From NCBI RefSeq assembly GCF_002999335.1, contig NW_020312059.1, forward strand, positions 62,001-126,000: 64,000 nt of DNA, in the 5' to 3' direction. Below the pieces are notes generated by a model. It did no database searches. It was not told where the DNA came from and saw nothing but the letters and a program-made list of their open reading frames with translations. The stretch is from Cyclospora cayetanensis. Taxonomy: Eukaryota; Apicomplexa; Conoidasida; Eucoccidiorida; Eimeriidae. Of this stretch, positions 35,108 to 47,149 are shown piece by piece. Numbering within the stretch: position 1 is the stretch's first letter; the number at the start of each line of letters is the position of its first letter. The position numbers were made by a program, and so were the translations under genes.

Positions 35108-35697
35108 TTTATTGCAGAGTACTTTTAGTCCGTTTAGTTCGACGCCAGAGACAGCAATGTTGTGTGCAAGTGTGCTAGATGCAATGTGCACCTGCTGTGA
35201 ATGCTCGGAGTGTTAAAGGGTGCAGGCAAGCGCACCCTAGCTCTCTCTCGCCTCCTTTCAAAAGCTCTGAGGGGAGCCCGGCAGGGGAAGACGTGATCCT
35301 TTAATGAAAGCAATCGAATACTTTCCATGAAATCGTGAATTAAATTGAAATAATGTCGCCCTATGGAGACCTCCTATGGAGCATTACAGCGTGCAGAGCG
35401 AATAAAACCAGGCGCAGCGTGTGACGCTTCATGCAAAGTCTCCGTAGGGAAATATAGTACCCCAGACTTGATAAAACTTCTCCGAAGCTCATCGAGTTTT
35501 TGCAGACAAGTCGCTTGTTCCCCTGCCCCCACCCTTGAGAGATGCCGACATGAGGGGACGGGGCTAGCTAGGGTGCGTTTAGCTGCTCCTTCTAAGTCCT
35601 CCAAGCATTCGTAGCTAGTTGCAAATAGCATCTAGCGCATTCGCACAGAACATTGCGCCTTTTTGTTGTGTCGAGCTAGTAGTACTCTGCAATAGAG
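35108..35697. repeat. Fold-back repeat with inverted arms of about 140 bp
   Basis: The left arm (35108-35250, TTATTGCAGAGTACTTTTAG ... GCAATGTTGTGTGCAAGTG ... CGCACCCTAGCTCT) reappears as an imperfect reverse complement at 35555-35697 (AGCTAGGGTGCG ... CACAGAACATTGC ... ACTCTGCAATAGAG). About 300 bp lie between them, with no credible ORF. Related arms occur elsewhere in the window, so this is a repeat family, perhaps a MITE-like non-autonomous element. No target duplication was identified. Confidence 0.7.
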
Positions 35698-35699
35698 AG

Positions 35700-38146
35700 G
35701 CATGCAAACAAGCAAGTCAATCGCTTACTTTTTAAAGATAAACATAGCTAGTTTAGTACGAAGGGATGAAGTGCAGCTAAGCCAGCTATGAGCCGCAGCT
35801 TGGTGTGCTGCTAGCGGCCCTCCGCTAGAGCTCAGAGGACACCCAGTGAGCTGGCTGTGTTATCTGTATGAAGCTGCACCTGCCTGCATTATTTTGCGGC
35901 AGTGAGTCTCCGCCCACCATTCGGAACAGCCGCCTGGTGACTGAAAAGCAAAGGGCGAAGTACGCTACGGCGCAGCCAGCACCGACGCTATGCTGCCCTC
36001 AAAGGTTCTCTATTTTAGCCCCTATAGTCCTCCAGTTGCTGCAGAAGGGGATCACCAAGAAGGTTCAGTGTGTGTGCCTGCCAGCGCTGAGGCCGCTGAA
36101 CCCTCCTTAGAAGAGAGGAGCTCAGTCTAAACCGCTCGCGCTGGCGTTGAGGAAGGCCTTGCCTAGGCAGGGGACTCTCCCCTGAAGGTGACCATCCGTC
36201 CTTCAAGTTAGGCTTTTCCGCTGGTATCCGCATTAACTAGGGGCCTCTAGTCCACGTTTTCCCCTCGTTGATTCGTGTCCTCACATAAATGCTGGTTCGT
36301 TTTTGTTCACGTATGACGGGTCCCCTCCCCGCAGATAAATTCTCTAGAGGGGATTGCGCTTCAGGATTGGGAGTGCTTGTTGTGTGGGCGCGCGTGTATG
36401 TACAGCTCATGGAGGTGTGTCAGCGGTGGAAAGTAAGGGTCACTGCAAAGAAACTCGGCCCCTTCCGACTTTCCCGCCAACATCCGTACCAACCTCCGCA
36501 GCGTGTTGTCTGGCGCTGCCATGCAGACACAGAGCAGAATTAACGAGGCACCCATGGCGTTTTTATGCAGTGTATTTAGAGCTGTGCTGTTGCGAATGGA
36601 CTTCCAAAGCCCTACAGCCACCCCCGTCAATAATCGTCCAAAGACGCTGCCGCTCACTAGCGTTCGTGACGTATTCCTACGGTGCATAGACCATGCAGAA
36701 TCCAAAGAAAGACAAACGGACAGACACTTGCAGCTTGCGCGAGCACCCGTACAGTCGACCTCGTGAAGCAAAGCACGCAGTTTCCTGGAGCTGCCCGCAG
36801 CCGACGGACTCACCCCCATCAGCTGTGCGTTCTATCTTTCGGCGAAGAAGCAAACCCAAGACTTTTCCACCTCACTCATCCAATAAATCCAGATGACAAC
36901 CGCTGCTGTAATGTCGACGCCAGGAAACTCCCCTAGGGGCAGCCGCAGTGTATCAATGATGACTCAGAAGGCCCCGTTCCCCCCCCCTCCCGCTTCCCCC
37001 TTCGTCTCTAGGTTGTCTTTGGCGCCAAAACAAATGCACGGCTCTCTTTTTGCAGCTTTTAAAAAAAATATGCTACCACCCTAGTGCATCCCTGTTCAAG
37101 GATTATATATATGTATCTCCCTCTGCCTCTCTGCCTAGGGGTGCCCCCTGCTTGAGCGAGGCCCCACTCGAAGGGCCCCTCCCCTCGCGCGTTCCTGTCC
37201 TCTAGACGCCTCCTGGTGCATTCTGCCACTGTATCTCGTCTCCTCTCGCTTCTTCCCTGCTCCCTCGAGTCATGGGGAAGGCTCGGGGTGTCTCTGTTTG
37301 CGCAGCAAGGGAGAGCTAGCGCTGCCCTTCACCACTGCCCCCCCCGGCAGCGTCGACAGACCTCGTGCTTGAGCGCTTGGCGCTGAGGAGCCTTCAGTGA
37401 GCGCCTGTCTGCCCTTTTTCTCTGCGTCTCGAGGAGACACTCGCCGAACTTCCCTAAGAGGCTTCCGAGCAAAGACAACAGAGGATAGACGACGGCTGAC
37501 GGGAGACGCGTTAGGGTCCTGTGTGAGGAAAGCGGAGAGCAGACGCACTTCTCTTTGGACCGTGCTGTTGTTTGCTGCTGCTTCTTCTCCCACCGAGGTC
37601 TGAAGGATAGTTCTTGACGCCTTTGAGGTTTAACAGCAGCCCGCTGCGCGATTGCGCAAAGCCTGCCTGCCTGCCTTCCCCCCTCCCCCCTCTTCAAAAG
37701 GGAATCCTCTCGAGAACGGGATCGTGTCTCGCGGTAAGCCGTCGTCGTCATCGTCTTTCTCTCTCTCTCTGCACATATCCTGCACAACAAGGTGCTCAAA
37801 CCTTTTCTCAAACAAGCCCTTCTGCACGGAGCAGCAGCAAAGAAGGTGTTTCTTCCCACCAGCGTGTCTGTCTACCTTTCTAAACACTCAGCGCCACCCC
37901 TCCTCCTGCGAGGAGTGCCTTCTCTACCCAGAACAAAAATTTTCACGCTTTTTTGCCATCGGAAAAGCGTCTGAAGACGTGTTGTTCTAATCCTTTCTTT
38001 CTTTCCCCCTTCTTCCTCACGCCTTCTCGCCAGGCGATCTGCCCGTCTCTCCATTTACCTTGTCGTTTTATCCGTCTCGCCTCAAGCCGCCTCTTCCCCC
38101 CCTTCCCCTCCCCCCTTGGACGCTGCTGCACCCTGTATCCCTGGGA
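35700..38146. other. Intergenic stretch with one weak ORF candidate
   Basis: Mostly without supported coding. Frames at 36361-36819 (-) and 36893-37084 (+) are the only ones that look at all protein-like. From about 37600 the DNA becomes pyrimidine-rich (CCCTTCTTCCTC type) and is the presumed promoter and 5' leader of the F-box gene. Confidence 0.45.
36361..36819 (-). CDS. Weak candidate: small protein with two hydrophobic segments
   Basis: The frame contains SGSVFGRLLTGVAVGLW and AMGASLILLCVCMAA, two Gly-spaced hydrophobic stretches about 20 residues apart. The first resembles, loosely, the Gly-patterned helix of Tim17/Tim22-type membrane proteins. An acceptor (CCGTAG) upstream and a donor (GGAG|GTTGGT) downstream could bound one exon of a longer minus-strand gene, but I could not link it to other exons. 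It may be chance. Confidence 0.2.
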   Translation of the reverse strand: MGVSPSAAGSSRKLRALLHEVDCTGARASCKCLSVCLSLDSAWSMHRRNTSRTLVSGSVFGRLLTGVAVGLWKSIRNSTALNTLHKNAMGASLILLCVCMAAPDNTLRRLVRMLAGKSEGAEFLCSDPYFPPLTHLHELYIHARPHNKHSQS

Positions 38147-41100
38147 ATGCCTTTTATGAGGGAGAATGATGCAACAGGAGAGCAGCAGCGGTGTATGTCA
38201 CTGGAGCTGGATGACAGAGCCACCCTCCCCTCAGGCCTCCTCTTCACCCAAGGGGATACTACTCCTTCACGCGATCGAGGCAGCAACTCCCCTGCTGCGT
38301 CTCCCCCCGATAAAATTGTCTCGCCTGCAGAACTGCCTCCGCTGCCAAGGCCCCCCTCCCCCCCTCTGGAGCAGTTCCTTCTTGCTGCACCGCTGCGGTG
38401 TCTCGAGTCTGTCTGCGCCTTCCTAGACTTGCCCTCCTTCCTCTGTCTCCTCTCGCTCAACTCCCCGCTGCTCGCTCTCTCCGAGTCCTCTGATCTCCAG
38501 CCTTGCTGGATGCGCTTCGCGTTGCTGCAGCGCGTTATCCGCCTTGACGAGCATCTCCTCTCCCCGCAGCAGTCTCCCTCCCTCTCTTTGCCGCAGTGTG
38601 GGGCAGTCTGCTCCCACAGCAGCGGCAGCGGCTGCAAGGATGGACGCAGAAAGGCTTCCTTCAAGGGCAGTAAAGAACAGACCTCCCTCCTTTCCGCCGC
38701 ACAGACCCTCTGCCACCTCCTTCCACGCGTGAGTCGCAGGGATTTCATAAGGATCGGCAGCTTGAATGCCAACTGGCGATCGCAAAAATATGACTCCGAA
38801 CAACGTCTCCCCCTCCTGCCATGCTCCGAGGAGGCCTTAGACAGGGTCGTTGTGCTGCCCTCCCCTCCCCTCTGCGCGTCTGTCTCCGCCTTCTCCGTCT
38901 CCCCCAATGCAGGCTTCCCCTTGCAGCTGCTGCCCTTCTCCGTCAGCCCTCCCCCAAGCTCGCAGGCTGCTGCCAGAGGCTCCTTCGCCGGCGCGGCAGA
39001 CGGCAGCAAGTCTTCTGACGAGGACGTGCGCCTCTTCACAGTCCTCCCAAGCGGCCGCGTCTTTGTGAGCGACGCCTCCGTCGGGAGCACAAGGGCCTCG
39101 CGGGGGCCCTCCCCGAGCCTCCGAACTCCTTCTGTAGAAGTTCAACTGCCAATGCTTCCCTCCAGAGTGCCTCGCCATCCCGATCCGCTGATCAGCTTCG
39201 GCGCTTATGCCCCCAAGGGATGGCTGCTCGGAGAAGACTGCGCTGCGACGCCTCCTCAGCGGCAGCAGCAGCAGCACAGAGGGGCCAACGCTGCTGCGAG
39301 TGGCATTCCTGCTACTACGAATAATGGTTTGACTACCATGAGTGCTACTCGCATGTCGCAGTCTCAGAGGAAGAAGCAGCAGCGGCAACAGCAGAAGCAG
39401 CAGCTCCTGGGGAAGCAACAGCGGCTGCTGCACTTGACGTGGGTGCTTATAACGCCCCATCCGCTGCAGCCTTGCCCTAGCAAGGGCCTTGGGAGCCTCT
39501 TTCCCTCCAAGAAACACTCCTGTGAAGGATCGCCTGTCCTCTCTGTCTCCTCCCCACATCTTAGACCCCGATGCTGCGGAAGCACCGAAGGCAGCGCCGC
39601 GAGCGGCAACAGGGGGGGGGCTGCTGCCCCTCCTTCCTGTGAAACTGCAGCAGAAATAGCAACGGGAGGAGGAGGAGCAGCAGAAATTGCAACGGGAGGA
39701 GGAGGAGCAGCAGAAATTGCAACGGGAGGAGGAGGAGCAGCAGAAATAGCAACGGGAGGAGGAGGAGCAGCAGAAATAGCAACGGGAGGAACAAAAGCAG
39801 CAGAAATAGCAACAGGAGGAACAAAAGCAGCAGCAGAGATAGCAACAGGAGGAACGAAAGCAGCAGCAGAGATAGCAACAGGAGGAACGAAAGCAGCAGC
39901 AGAAGTAACAACAGCAACAAAAGCAGCAACAATAGCAACAGGAGGAACAAAAGCAGCAGCAGAGGGCCTTGGGTCGTGTTTGAATATCCGACTACTGTGT
40001 CTGTGTCTTCCAGCTATCGAAGTGGAAACAGATGCCTTCTCGGCAGCAGCAGAAGCTGTCGCGAATATTGCGGAGAACTCGACAGCGACGGCTGCATGCG
40101 CGGATCTGGAGGAACGAGGAGACGTGCCGTCAGGGGGCCCCTCAAATGACGCATGTCATTCCTTAGGAGCTGCTACTGCTGCTGCTGCTGCTGCTGTACC
40201 TTCTGAGGATGTCGTTTCTTCATTCTCCTGCAATTGTTCTCCTGAGGACGGCCCTGGGGTTGCTGATCGTTTGCCTCTCCGCTTACCGTCATCACCACCA
40301 TTACCACCTCCGCGTCTGTGGCCAGTCGCTGTATGTTCATTTCACGCGAAGGGGAAACGCTTCCTGGCGCATGCAATAGTTTGTTGCGCCCTTCGAGCAG
40401 GAGAGACACTGCAGACGGCGAGGACACTACTCTGGTGCAAAGAGAAGCGGCGCAAGGGCGACTGCAGCCCCTGCATGCAGCTCATCAGGGGGCCCCCCCT
40501 GGACGGGGGGGCCCCCTCGAAGCGCACAGATGAAGACGACCCAGAAAGTGCTACTACCCGCGAAGAAAATTGTGAGCCTCTAGGGGCATATGCCACCACC
40601 AACACCAGCAACAATACCAGCAACAGCAGGAACATCAGCAACAATAGCAACACCAGCAACAATAGCAACACCAGCAACAATACCAGCAACAACAGCAATA
40701 CCAGCAATAACACCAGCAATGGGAAGGCGATAAGTTTCTGTCTGCAGCAGCATCCCCTGGCAGTCTTTGTGGGTTTGGCCGCAGTAGGCACTTCAGCAGG
40801 TCGTGTCCTTTGCACGACGCCTCCCAGGTGTCTTATTCGGCGTTGCTGCTGTGGGGGCTCCTGTGTGCCTCTGCTCGTGAGCAAAGAGGCGCTGGGGGAG
40901 CAAGAAGCGGTTGGCGAACAAGGAGGTGGACTGGCAGCTAGCTGGGCACGCAGCAAGCACGACGCTGAGGCCTTTCAGCCTGCGTCTGCAAACAGCTACA
41001 AAAGCAGCAGCAGTCACTGCAGTGGCAAAAGTAGCAGCTGTAGCAGCAGCAGCAGCAGTAGCAGCGGCGATTTTGATGTGTCTGACACTGCAGCGCTGGC

Positions 41101-44100
41101 AAGTCGTGGTGTTGCCTTCATGGAAGTCGGCACATTTGGGGAGGGGGGAGGCGCAGTGGATTATATTGAGCTCGTTCGGGGAACGCCTTGGGAGTCGAAG
41201 GAGGCAGTGTGGGGCCCTCCTGCCCCTGGAGGCGTGTCTTCTGGGAGGCAGCAGCAGCAGTCACTGCAACAGTCGCTGCAGCATTCGCTGCAGCAGCAGT
41301 CACTGCAGCGTCAGCAGCGTGACTTCTCTTGGCATTGGTGTAGAGCCCCCACGGCAGCATCGGGGGGCCCCCTGCCCGAGGTTTCGGGGAGGGGCCCCCT
41401 CGAGCTGTCTCCCTTGACGTCGCGCGCTCCTTTTTGCGGCGGCATAGAAGCAGAGGCCCTCTGGATTTTCGCATGCAGCAAGACATCCGGTATTAAGGTG
41501 TTTCGATTTATGTGGGGTGTCCAGGAGGGACAGGGGGGGGAGGAGGAGGCAGCAGCGGCGGCTGCAAGAAGACGATCCCCAGAGCACGGCAACAACGCGA
41601 ATCAGAGCGTTTGTGGGGTTTGGAAGTGCATGCTGACGATTCGAGGAAGCTGTGCAATTGTGTCTTTGGACTTGGTGAATGGCGTCCTTGCCGTGTGCAC
41701 TCCCACGGATGCGCGCGTTTGTTTTTTCTGCTTTCGAGTAAGGGAGATCGCGAGGCCCTTGAGGCTTTCTGGTTGTAAGGGGGGTGGCGGTGCCTTGGTT
41801 TAGGGTATGGCAGTGTGCTGCCTGCGTATTTTTTTTCGTGGGAAGGGGAGGAGAGGGGAGGGAGGGAAAAGAGGAGAGAAGAGGGAAAAGAGGAGAGAAG
41901 AGGGAGGGAAAAGAGAAGAGGGAGGGAAAAGAGGAGAGAAGAGGGAGGGAAAAGAGGAGAAGAGGGAGGGAAAAGAGGAGAGAAGAGGGAGGGAAAAGAG
42001 GAGAAGAGGGAGGGAAAAGAGAAGAGGGAGGGAAAAGACGGATGATGGCTTGATTTATGGTTGTGGATCTGACTGGGGGTCGTTTCCATGGCTTTTTTTT
42101 GCCGTGTTGTTTGTGCGCCTGTGGCGGTGCAGCATCTGCTTCCATCTCACGTCTACGTGGCTTCTTCGACTGCCTGCCCGATCGTCTCCTCTGCAGATCT
42201 CTCGGTGATGGGAAGCCTTGAGAACCTTCCGTGGCCTCAGCGGATTTCTGGGGAGGGCTTTCTTCCTGTGCATCAGCCCAAGTTTGCTGCTGCGTTGTTA
42301 TCGCCTGCCGAATGCGCGCGTCTGGAGGTGTTGTCTGCAAGGAGGCCTTCCTTCCTGCAGCCTCTGGGGGGCAGGCGATGGGCTGTGATTGACGGGGCAG
42401 TCATTCGCGTCGTGCAGCTCGACATCCACGAGACGGATTCGCTGTGGCGGCTTTACGAGGCGCCTTTTGAGGAGGCATGCGATAATCGCGAGCAGCAGCG
42501 CATGCTCTCTTGTGGCGATCCGCTCGATCGTCTCCCTCTTCAGGATCTCAGGAGGCCTCTCGCGACGCAGCGAGCAATTCCCTGGATTTTTAAGCCTCGA
42601 AAGGCCCCCGAGATGCAGTGTGTCCATCTGTGTGTCTTTTCGCATCCCCGCGCGATCTACCAGTGCGCCTTCGACGGCATCCGACGACTCGTGACAGTCG
42701 ACTTGCAGGAAAATCTGATCGTGTGGGATACGCAGAAGCTCACGAAGCTCTTCGGGATGAATCTCCTGGCGTCGGGGGAGGAGGGAAGGGCAAGGCGGAG
42801 GAGGAGCTTGCGACAGGCTTCGCAGGCAGTCGCGGAAGAGGAGGATGACGATGAGGACGAAGACGATGACGAAGACGACGTGGAGAAGGGCAGCCGAGGC
42901 GACGGCAAGCCTCTTATAGAGCTAGAGATCACGAGCGAGGATTTGGAAAGCGAACATGAGCCGCAGCGATCCTCTAGACGCACTGGCGTGAGGAGAGGAG
43001 GTTCGCGGCAGGGGGCCTCCCCCCCTCTCTGCTGCCAAACGCGGTTGCCTCATGGATGCCCCCACATCACGAGGACTGGTGCTGCACCTCGGAAGGCTGG
43101 GAAAGCCAGTCTGAAGAAGCAACTGGCGACAGGGGCATGGCTGCAGAGACAGCTCCTTGCACACCGCTGCGCGAGCACAGCTTGCGTGTCTTCGAACTAC
43201 GCCTGGAGACAGAGTGCTGCTGCTGCTGCTGCTGCTGCTGCTGGCTCAGGTGCAAGCAGCAGGGGCCCCCTGTACGCAGCAGAGGCTGTCTCCGTAGGAG
43301 GCCTCCTGTTTCCTCAGAGCGATCTGGAACCGGCGCTGCAGCTGCAGACGCTGTACGATGCTCGACAGAAAGCGGGCCCTTTTTTCGCGAGGCATGCTCC
43401 GAGTCAGCAGCAGCTTTGGCAGCAGTCAGAAGCCCTTGAAAGCAGCCGCAGCACTCCCGAGGCGGTCTGCGCTTCGCCAATGGTGGCTCACGACAGCGCC
43501 AACAGCAAGAGCGACACAACAAGCAGCAGCAGCAGCAGCAGCAGGGGACTCAGCGACGGCAGTATCCAAATCGGCAACGGCTGTGACAGGGGGGCTTCCA
43601 CTTCGCCTTGTCAGGTGGACGCAGGAGGAGTTTGCGCGGGGAACGCGTCTGCTGTTGGAAAGCTGTTCTCGGGAGACAGCGATAATCCCTCTGGTGTCTG
43701 TCAGGAGGCCGCAGCAGCAGTGTGTAGGGTGTATGCAGATGAATTTCCTCCGCTTGGTGCCCTTAGCGCGTCAGGAAGACTTCCAGAAGGCCTTCCCGGA
43801 GGCTCCAGGGGGCCTTTGAGTGCAGCGGTGTCGACGAACAGGTCCGCTGTTGTTTCTGTTGGTTCTGCTGGTAGTAATGGAAGCGCCTCCAGAGGCACTC
43901 TCGTATCAGATGGTGCTAAGATCGAGGTGTCTGCGTCTGCCGTAGCCTCCGGAGTGGATGGCCAGGGGGATTTTGCTGGTGACTGCGGGGGTTCCTTCTG
44001 TGCGAGAGTTGACGGGGAGGATGCAGCTCGAAGCGGCTCTCTGCTCGGAGAGGCTGCTGCAGCGGCGCAGAGATTCGCAGCAGCGGGACCTCCCGAAGAG

Positions 44101-44862
44101 AGCAGCAAGGGAGGAGAGACTGAGCGTTTGACTTTCGCGGCAGTGGTTGCTGCCGCAGCTTCTTCCAGCGGGGGGGGGAGCGCTCCCCTGCGAATGGGAT
44201 GGGCATCCGGACCTCAAGATCCTTTGGTGCCTGCGCTTGTGAGTGTCTTGGGGGGGGAAGGCGTGAGGGCCTTGCAGGAGACAGCGGCTGCGCTGGGAGT
44301 CTCCGCGGAGGAGCTGTACGTGGAGCAGACGGCGCAGTGGGAGGCGTTGCAGCAGAGACACGGCGACGACGGCCATGGCAGTGGCCAAAGAGAGATCGTG
44401 GAGAGGAGTCTGTCAACGCAGCGGAGGGAGAAGAGTGGGGAGGGGGGCCCCCAGGTGGGCTGCGGCGTTCAGCAGCAGGGGGCCCCTGGAGACGCTGAAA
44501 CAGCGGCTCCTGCGAATTCTTCGCGCGACTTTGCGTCTCCCGTGCATTCTCCGTTGCCTCCGCCGCATGCATCCTCACGCTCCTCCTACTCGCCAGCGAA
44601 TTTGGGGAGCGGATCAGGGGAGGGAGGCCTCATGGTGGGCCTTCTAGGAAGGCAGCGATATGTGGCGAGGCTTGGACCCAATGCGCAGCGCAGACACTTG
44701 AGCGCAGTGTGTGTCAGCGAAACTGCGCTTGCTCTGTTTTTCAAAGACTTGCAAGCGTGGCAGCTGTGGGCTTTTAGTCCTGCGGACGAAGAGAAGCCGA
44801 AAGAGAAGCACGCGCGGAGGCGAGGCTACAGGGCAGCAGAAAGCGGCGATCGACAATGTTAG
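38147..44862 (+). CDS. Large F-box protein with WD-like repeats
   Basis: Two exons, 38147-41737 and 42133-44862, joined in phase 0 (CGA|GTAAGG to GTGCAG|CAT), about 2106 residues. An F-box lies at residues 81-125 (PLRCLESVCAFLDLPSFLCL then CWMRFALLQ), the element that binds SKP1 in SCF ubiquitin ligases. WD-like strands are spread through the rest: CSFHAKGKRFLAHAIVCCAL, SCAIVSLDLVNGVLAVC, QCAFDGIRRLVTVDLQENLI followed by VWD, and a C-terminal RHLSAVCVSETALALFF. They are separated by low-complexity inserts: a repeat of EIATGG(G/T) units (39650-39970), Asn/Ser/Thr runs (40590-40720), an acidic Asp/Glu run (42838-42890) and Ser runs. The start is the first ATG after stops in frame; MRENDATG, three codons later, is an alternative. 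Substrate adaptor function is inferred from the family. Confidence 0.75.
39650..39975 (+). repeat. In-frame tandem repeat (EIATGG units)
   Basis: GGAGGAGGAGCAGCAGAAAT-like units of 30-33 bp are repeated about ten times, early ones as EIATGGGGAA and later ones as EIATGGTKAA. The change from GGA to ACAAAA partway shows two waves of duplication. The frame is kept throughout. Confidence 0.85.
41845..42045 (+). repeat. Polypurine tandem repeat in an intron
   Basis: GAGGGAAAAGAGGAGAGAAG-like units make an almost pure purine strand for about 200 bp inside intron 41738-42132 of the F-box gene. The tract includes mirror-symmetric segments. Confidence 0.85.
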
Positions 44863-45764
44863 GGAGAGCCATTGAAGGATCCGGGGAATTTCGGCCCTCT
44901 TTCTTCTTGCTGCGGCTGCGGGACATCTTCTTGTTGTATTGCACTGCATATTTCTGCCTATTCCTACGTTGGCGTGGAGCTGCTGCTGCTGCTGTTTAGG
45001 AGTTGCTGCTGCTGCTTAGGAGCTGGGGAAGAGGTTGCCCGCGTAAAGACCACCGAGACTTGCGGTGTCGGTCCTCTCGAGGAGTCGGTCCTCGCAATGC
45101 GCTTTAAAGAGCATTCCCTGTTCACCCTTCTGCCGCATGCATGTGGGTGTTACGGGTCGCTGCACGGCGGAGGCAGAGGTGGGGTTGTCTTTGTCCGGTG
45201 GCTTGCCTGGGAAAGGCATCCGCCCCTCCCTTCCCCATCTTTGGTGCAGGCATCTGTACGACATCGCGCCTCCGGGGAGGGGGGAAGGAGGGTCTGAGTG
45301 CAACATTAAATACGGGCTGAGTTATTGCGTACAGAGTGAGTGCATGCATGCTCTGCATATTCAGGGGGCCCCACAGGCAGTCTCCTTGTTGCCCCTACTC
45401 CTTCCTGCTCCTTCTTTTATTCACAGATGCCTAGATGCATCTGTATTCTGCTCTCGAATAGACCTTTTTTTAGGGGGAGGGGGCTGGGAGGAAGCATTCT
45501 TTTCGGAAGTGTTGCAGAAGGCCCAACGTACCACACGGAGAGGCTTTTCACGGCTTTACGTGCTTGCTGCCCCCCAGGCGGATATGCATTCTTCCGTTAA
45601 AATGCGCTTCTAGAGAAACATGAGAGGGCAGCAAGGGTCACGGCCAAAGCACCACAGACCTGTTGGTAGGAGGTGTAGCAGGACACGTCACACTTAGGGC
45701 ACGTTCCAAAACTACACCTCTTATCTAATTATGTTTAGGAAAAAAAACTAACTAATTGACCTTT

Positions 45765-46185
45765 CTGTTCAAATCTTTCACTTTTTGCAAAGCACAGCTG
45801 GCCCGATAGCTTAAAACGCGACGCCATCTGCGTGCATGCTATTGACGCAATGTGCAACTTTCCATGGAGGCTCAGAGTGCCATGAGAATGCAACAAAAAA
45901 TGCCCATCTTTACCGCTGCATCTAGCATGTCCTTGAGAGACAGTTCCCACCAGACTCCACGCAAACTTAATTTAGGCCCACTAAGCACTTTTTTGAGAAG
46001 TGCTTAGTGGGCCTTCTCATGGCAGAGATGAGAGGAACAGCTGGACTGCACGTAGCTGCGACCTTCATGTTCTCCGAGCATTCACAAATACTTGCACACA
46101 GCATCTAGGGTGCACACACACACACACCATTGCGCCTTCTGGAATTGAGCTAGCAAGCTCTGCAATCGATGAGATACACACATAG
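45765..46185. repeat. Second fold-back repeat copy, with central hairpin
   Basis: The right part (46040-46185) is the reverse-complement form of the family arm (GAGCATTCACAAATACTTGC ... CACCATTGCGCCTTCTGG ... CTCTGCAATCGATGAG). The left part (about 45770-45900) is a more diverged forward arm (GACGCAATGTGCAAC ... GAGGCTCAGAGTG). Between them lies a perfect hairpin with 17-bp arms (45974-45990, 45998-46014; AGGCCCACTAAGCACTT) and a 7-base loop. Confidence 0.6.
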
Positions 46186-46741
46186 AGTAGCCAATTAGTC
46201 GATTCCTTTTATTATCCTATCAATACAACTAGGATAACAGGATCTGCCAAGGAGTAACTCAGCCAGCCGCCCGCAATGTTGGAATGTCGAGGATCAAGGA
46301 CAGGAAAGACGGCTCTTTTGATAGGGCACCCAAAAGGCCTTTCTCTTATGTTGTGTATTGAGTCGAGCGTTAACTGTCTCTCTCTGGGGGGCTTTGGATG
46401 AAGCGTTGTGCGTAAGCTCCTGGGGCCTTGTTAACATGCCTCGTTAGACTGACTGATGCTGCATAGAGCAAGAAAATAGGGTATAGAAGCTATGGACATT
46501 GGCTTTCTGCACTGCGATTTTACGTGTGGATGTCTCACGAGCAATTTAAAAACGAATGCACCCCTCCGCCCTTCTGGGTTTCAATGCAGCAATGAAAGCA
46601 AGCAAAGGCGGCAATGCACTGCGGTTTCTGTGTTAATCAGGCCCCCATATGGTGATGGCCCTCCGATATAGTAAGCTTTTTGCCAAGAATCTCCGGAGCT
46701 ACGAAAGGGACTTGTTTGGCAGCGCTAGTGGGGTTTGTCTC

Positions 46742-47149
46742 CTACAAATAGGTCCCAGCCGCTTGGCGCACAGTGCCGAAGACACGCCTAGTTGACTTCA
46801 CAATAATCGCGAATACACTTTGCACGGGTAGTCGCCGTAATTCTTTTTTTGCAGAGGGGCGCCACCGTGCGGCTCTGGCCTCTCTGATCTCCGCTTTAGC
46901 TGAAGGGAGCTCAAGGGCCCCCCGATATGTTAGGAAAACCCCCCACATATCGAGCCTCCCCATTGCTGCTATTCTCAAAAGCCTTTTTTCATGACTTGGG
47001 GGCTTTTCAAGTGTTGTTGGGGGTGTGGCTTCATGAGGCTCAGGGTCCCCAGGGAAGTTAGCAGAAGCCTCCCGTGAAAAAGCCCTCGGTGGTTTTGCCT
47101 TCTTCGAGCGAAAATGTACCCTTAATAATGCACACAGCATAAAGGCCAC
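46742..47149 (-). CDS. Weak candidate ORF, unknown
   Basis: 135 codons from MAFMLCALLRVHF, with a short hydrophobic start, then a charged Lys/Arg-rich body (SKKAKPPRAFSREASANF, RRLPVQSVFAIIVKSTRR). No family is recognised and no splice partners are seen. The minus-strand frame just upstream (47303-47623, HENARYQKLFHERKADSIF) could belong to the same gene, but the join is not evident. Confidence 0.2.
   Translation of the reverse strand: MAFMLCALLRVHFRSKKAKPPRAFSREASANFPGDPEPHEATPPTTLEKPPSHEKRLLRIAAMGRLDMWGVFLTYRGALELPSAKAEIREARAARWRPSAKKELRRLPVQSVFAIIVKSTRRVFGTVRQAAGTYL

Noticed and set aside
41784..42053. Glu/Lys/Arg-rich plus-strand frames
   Set aside because: All three frames of a purine repeat are open; the stretch is an intron of the F-box gene.
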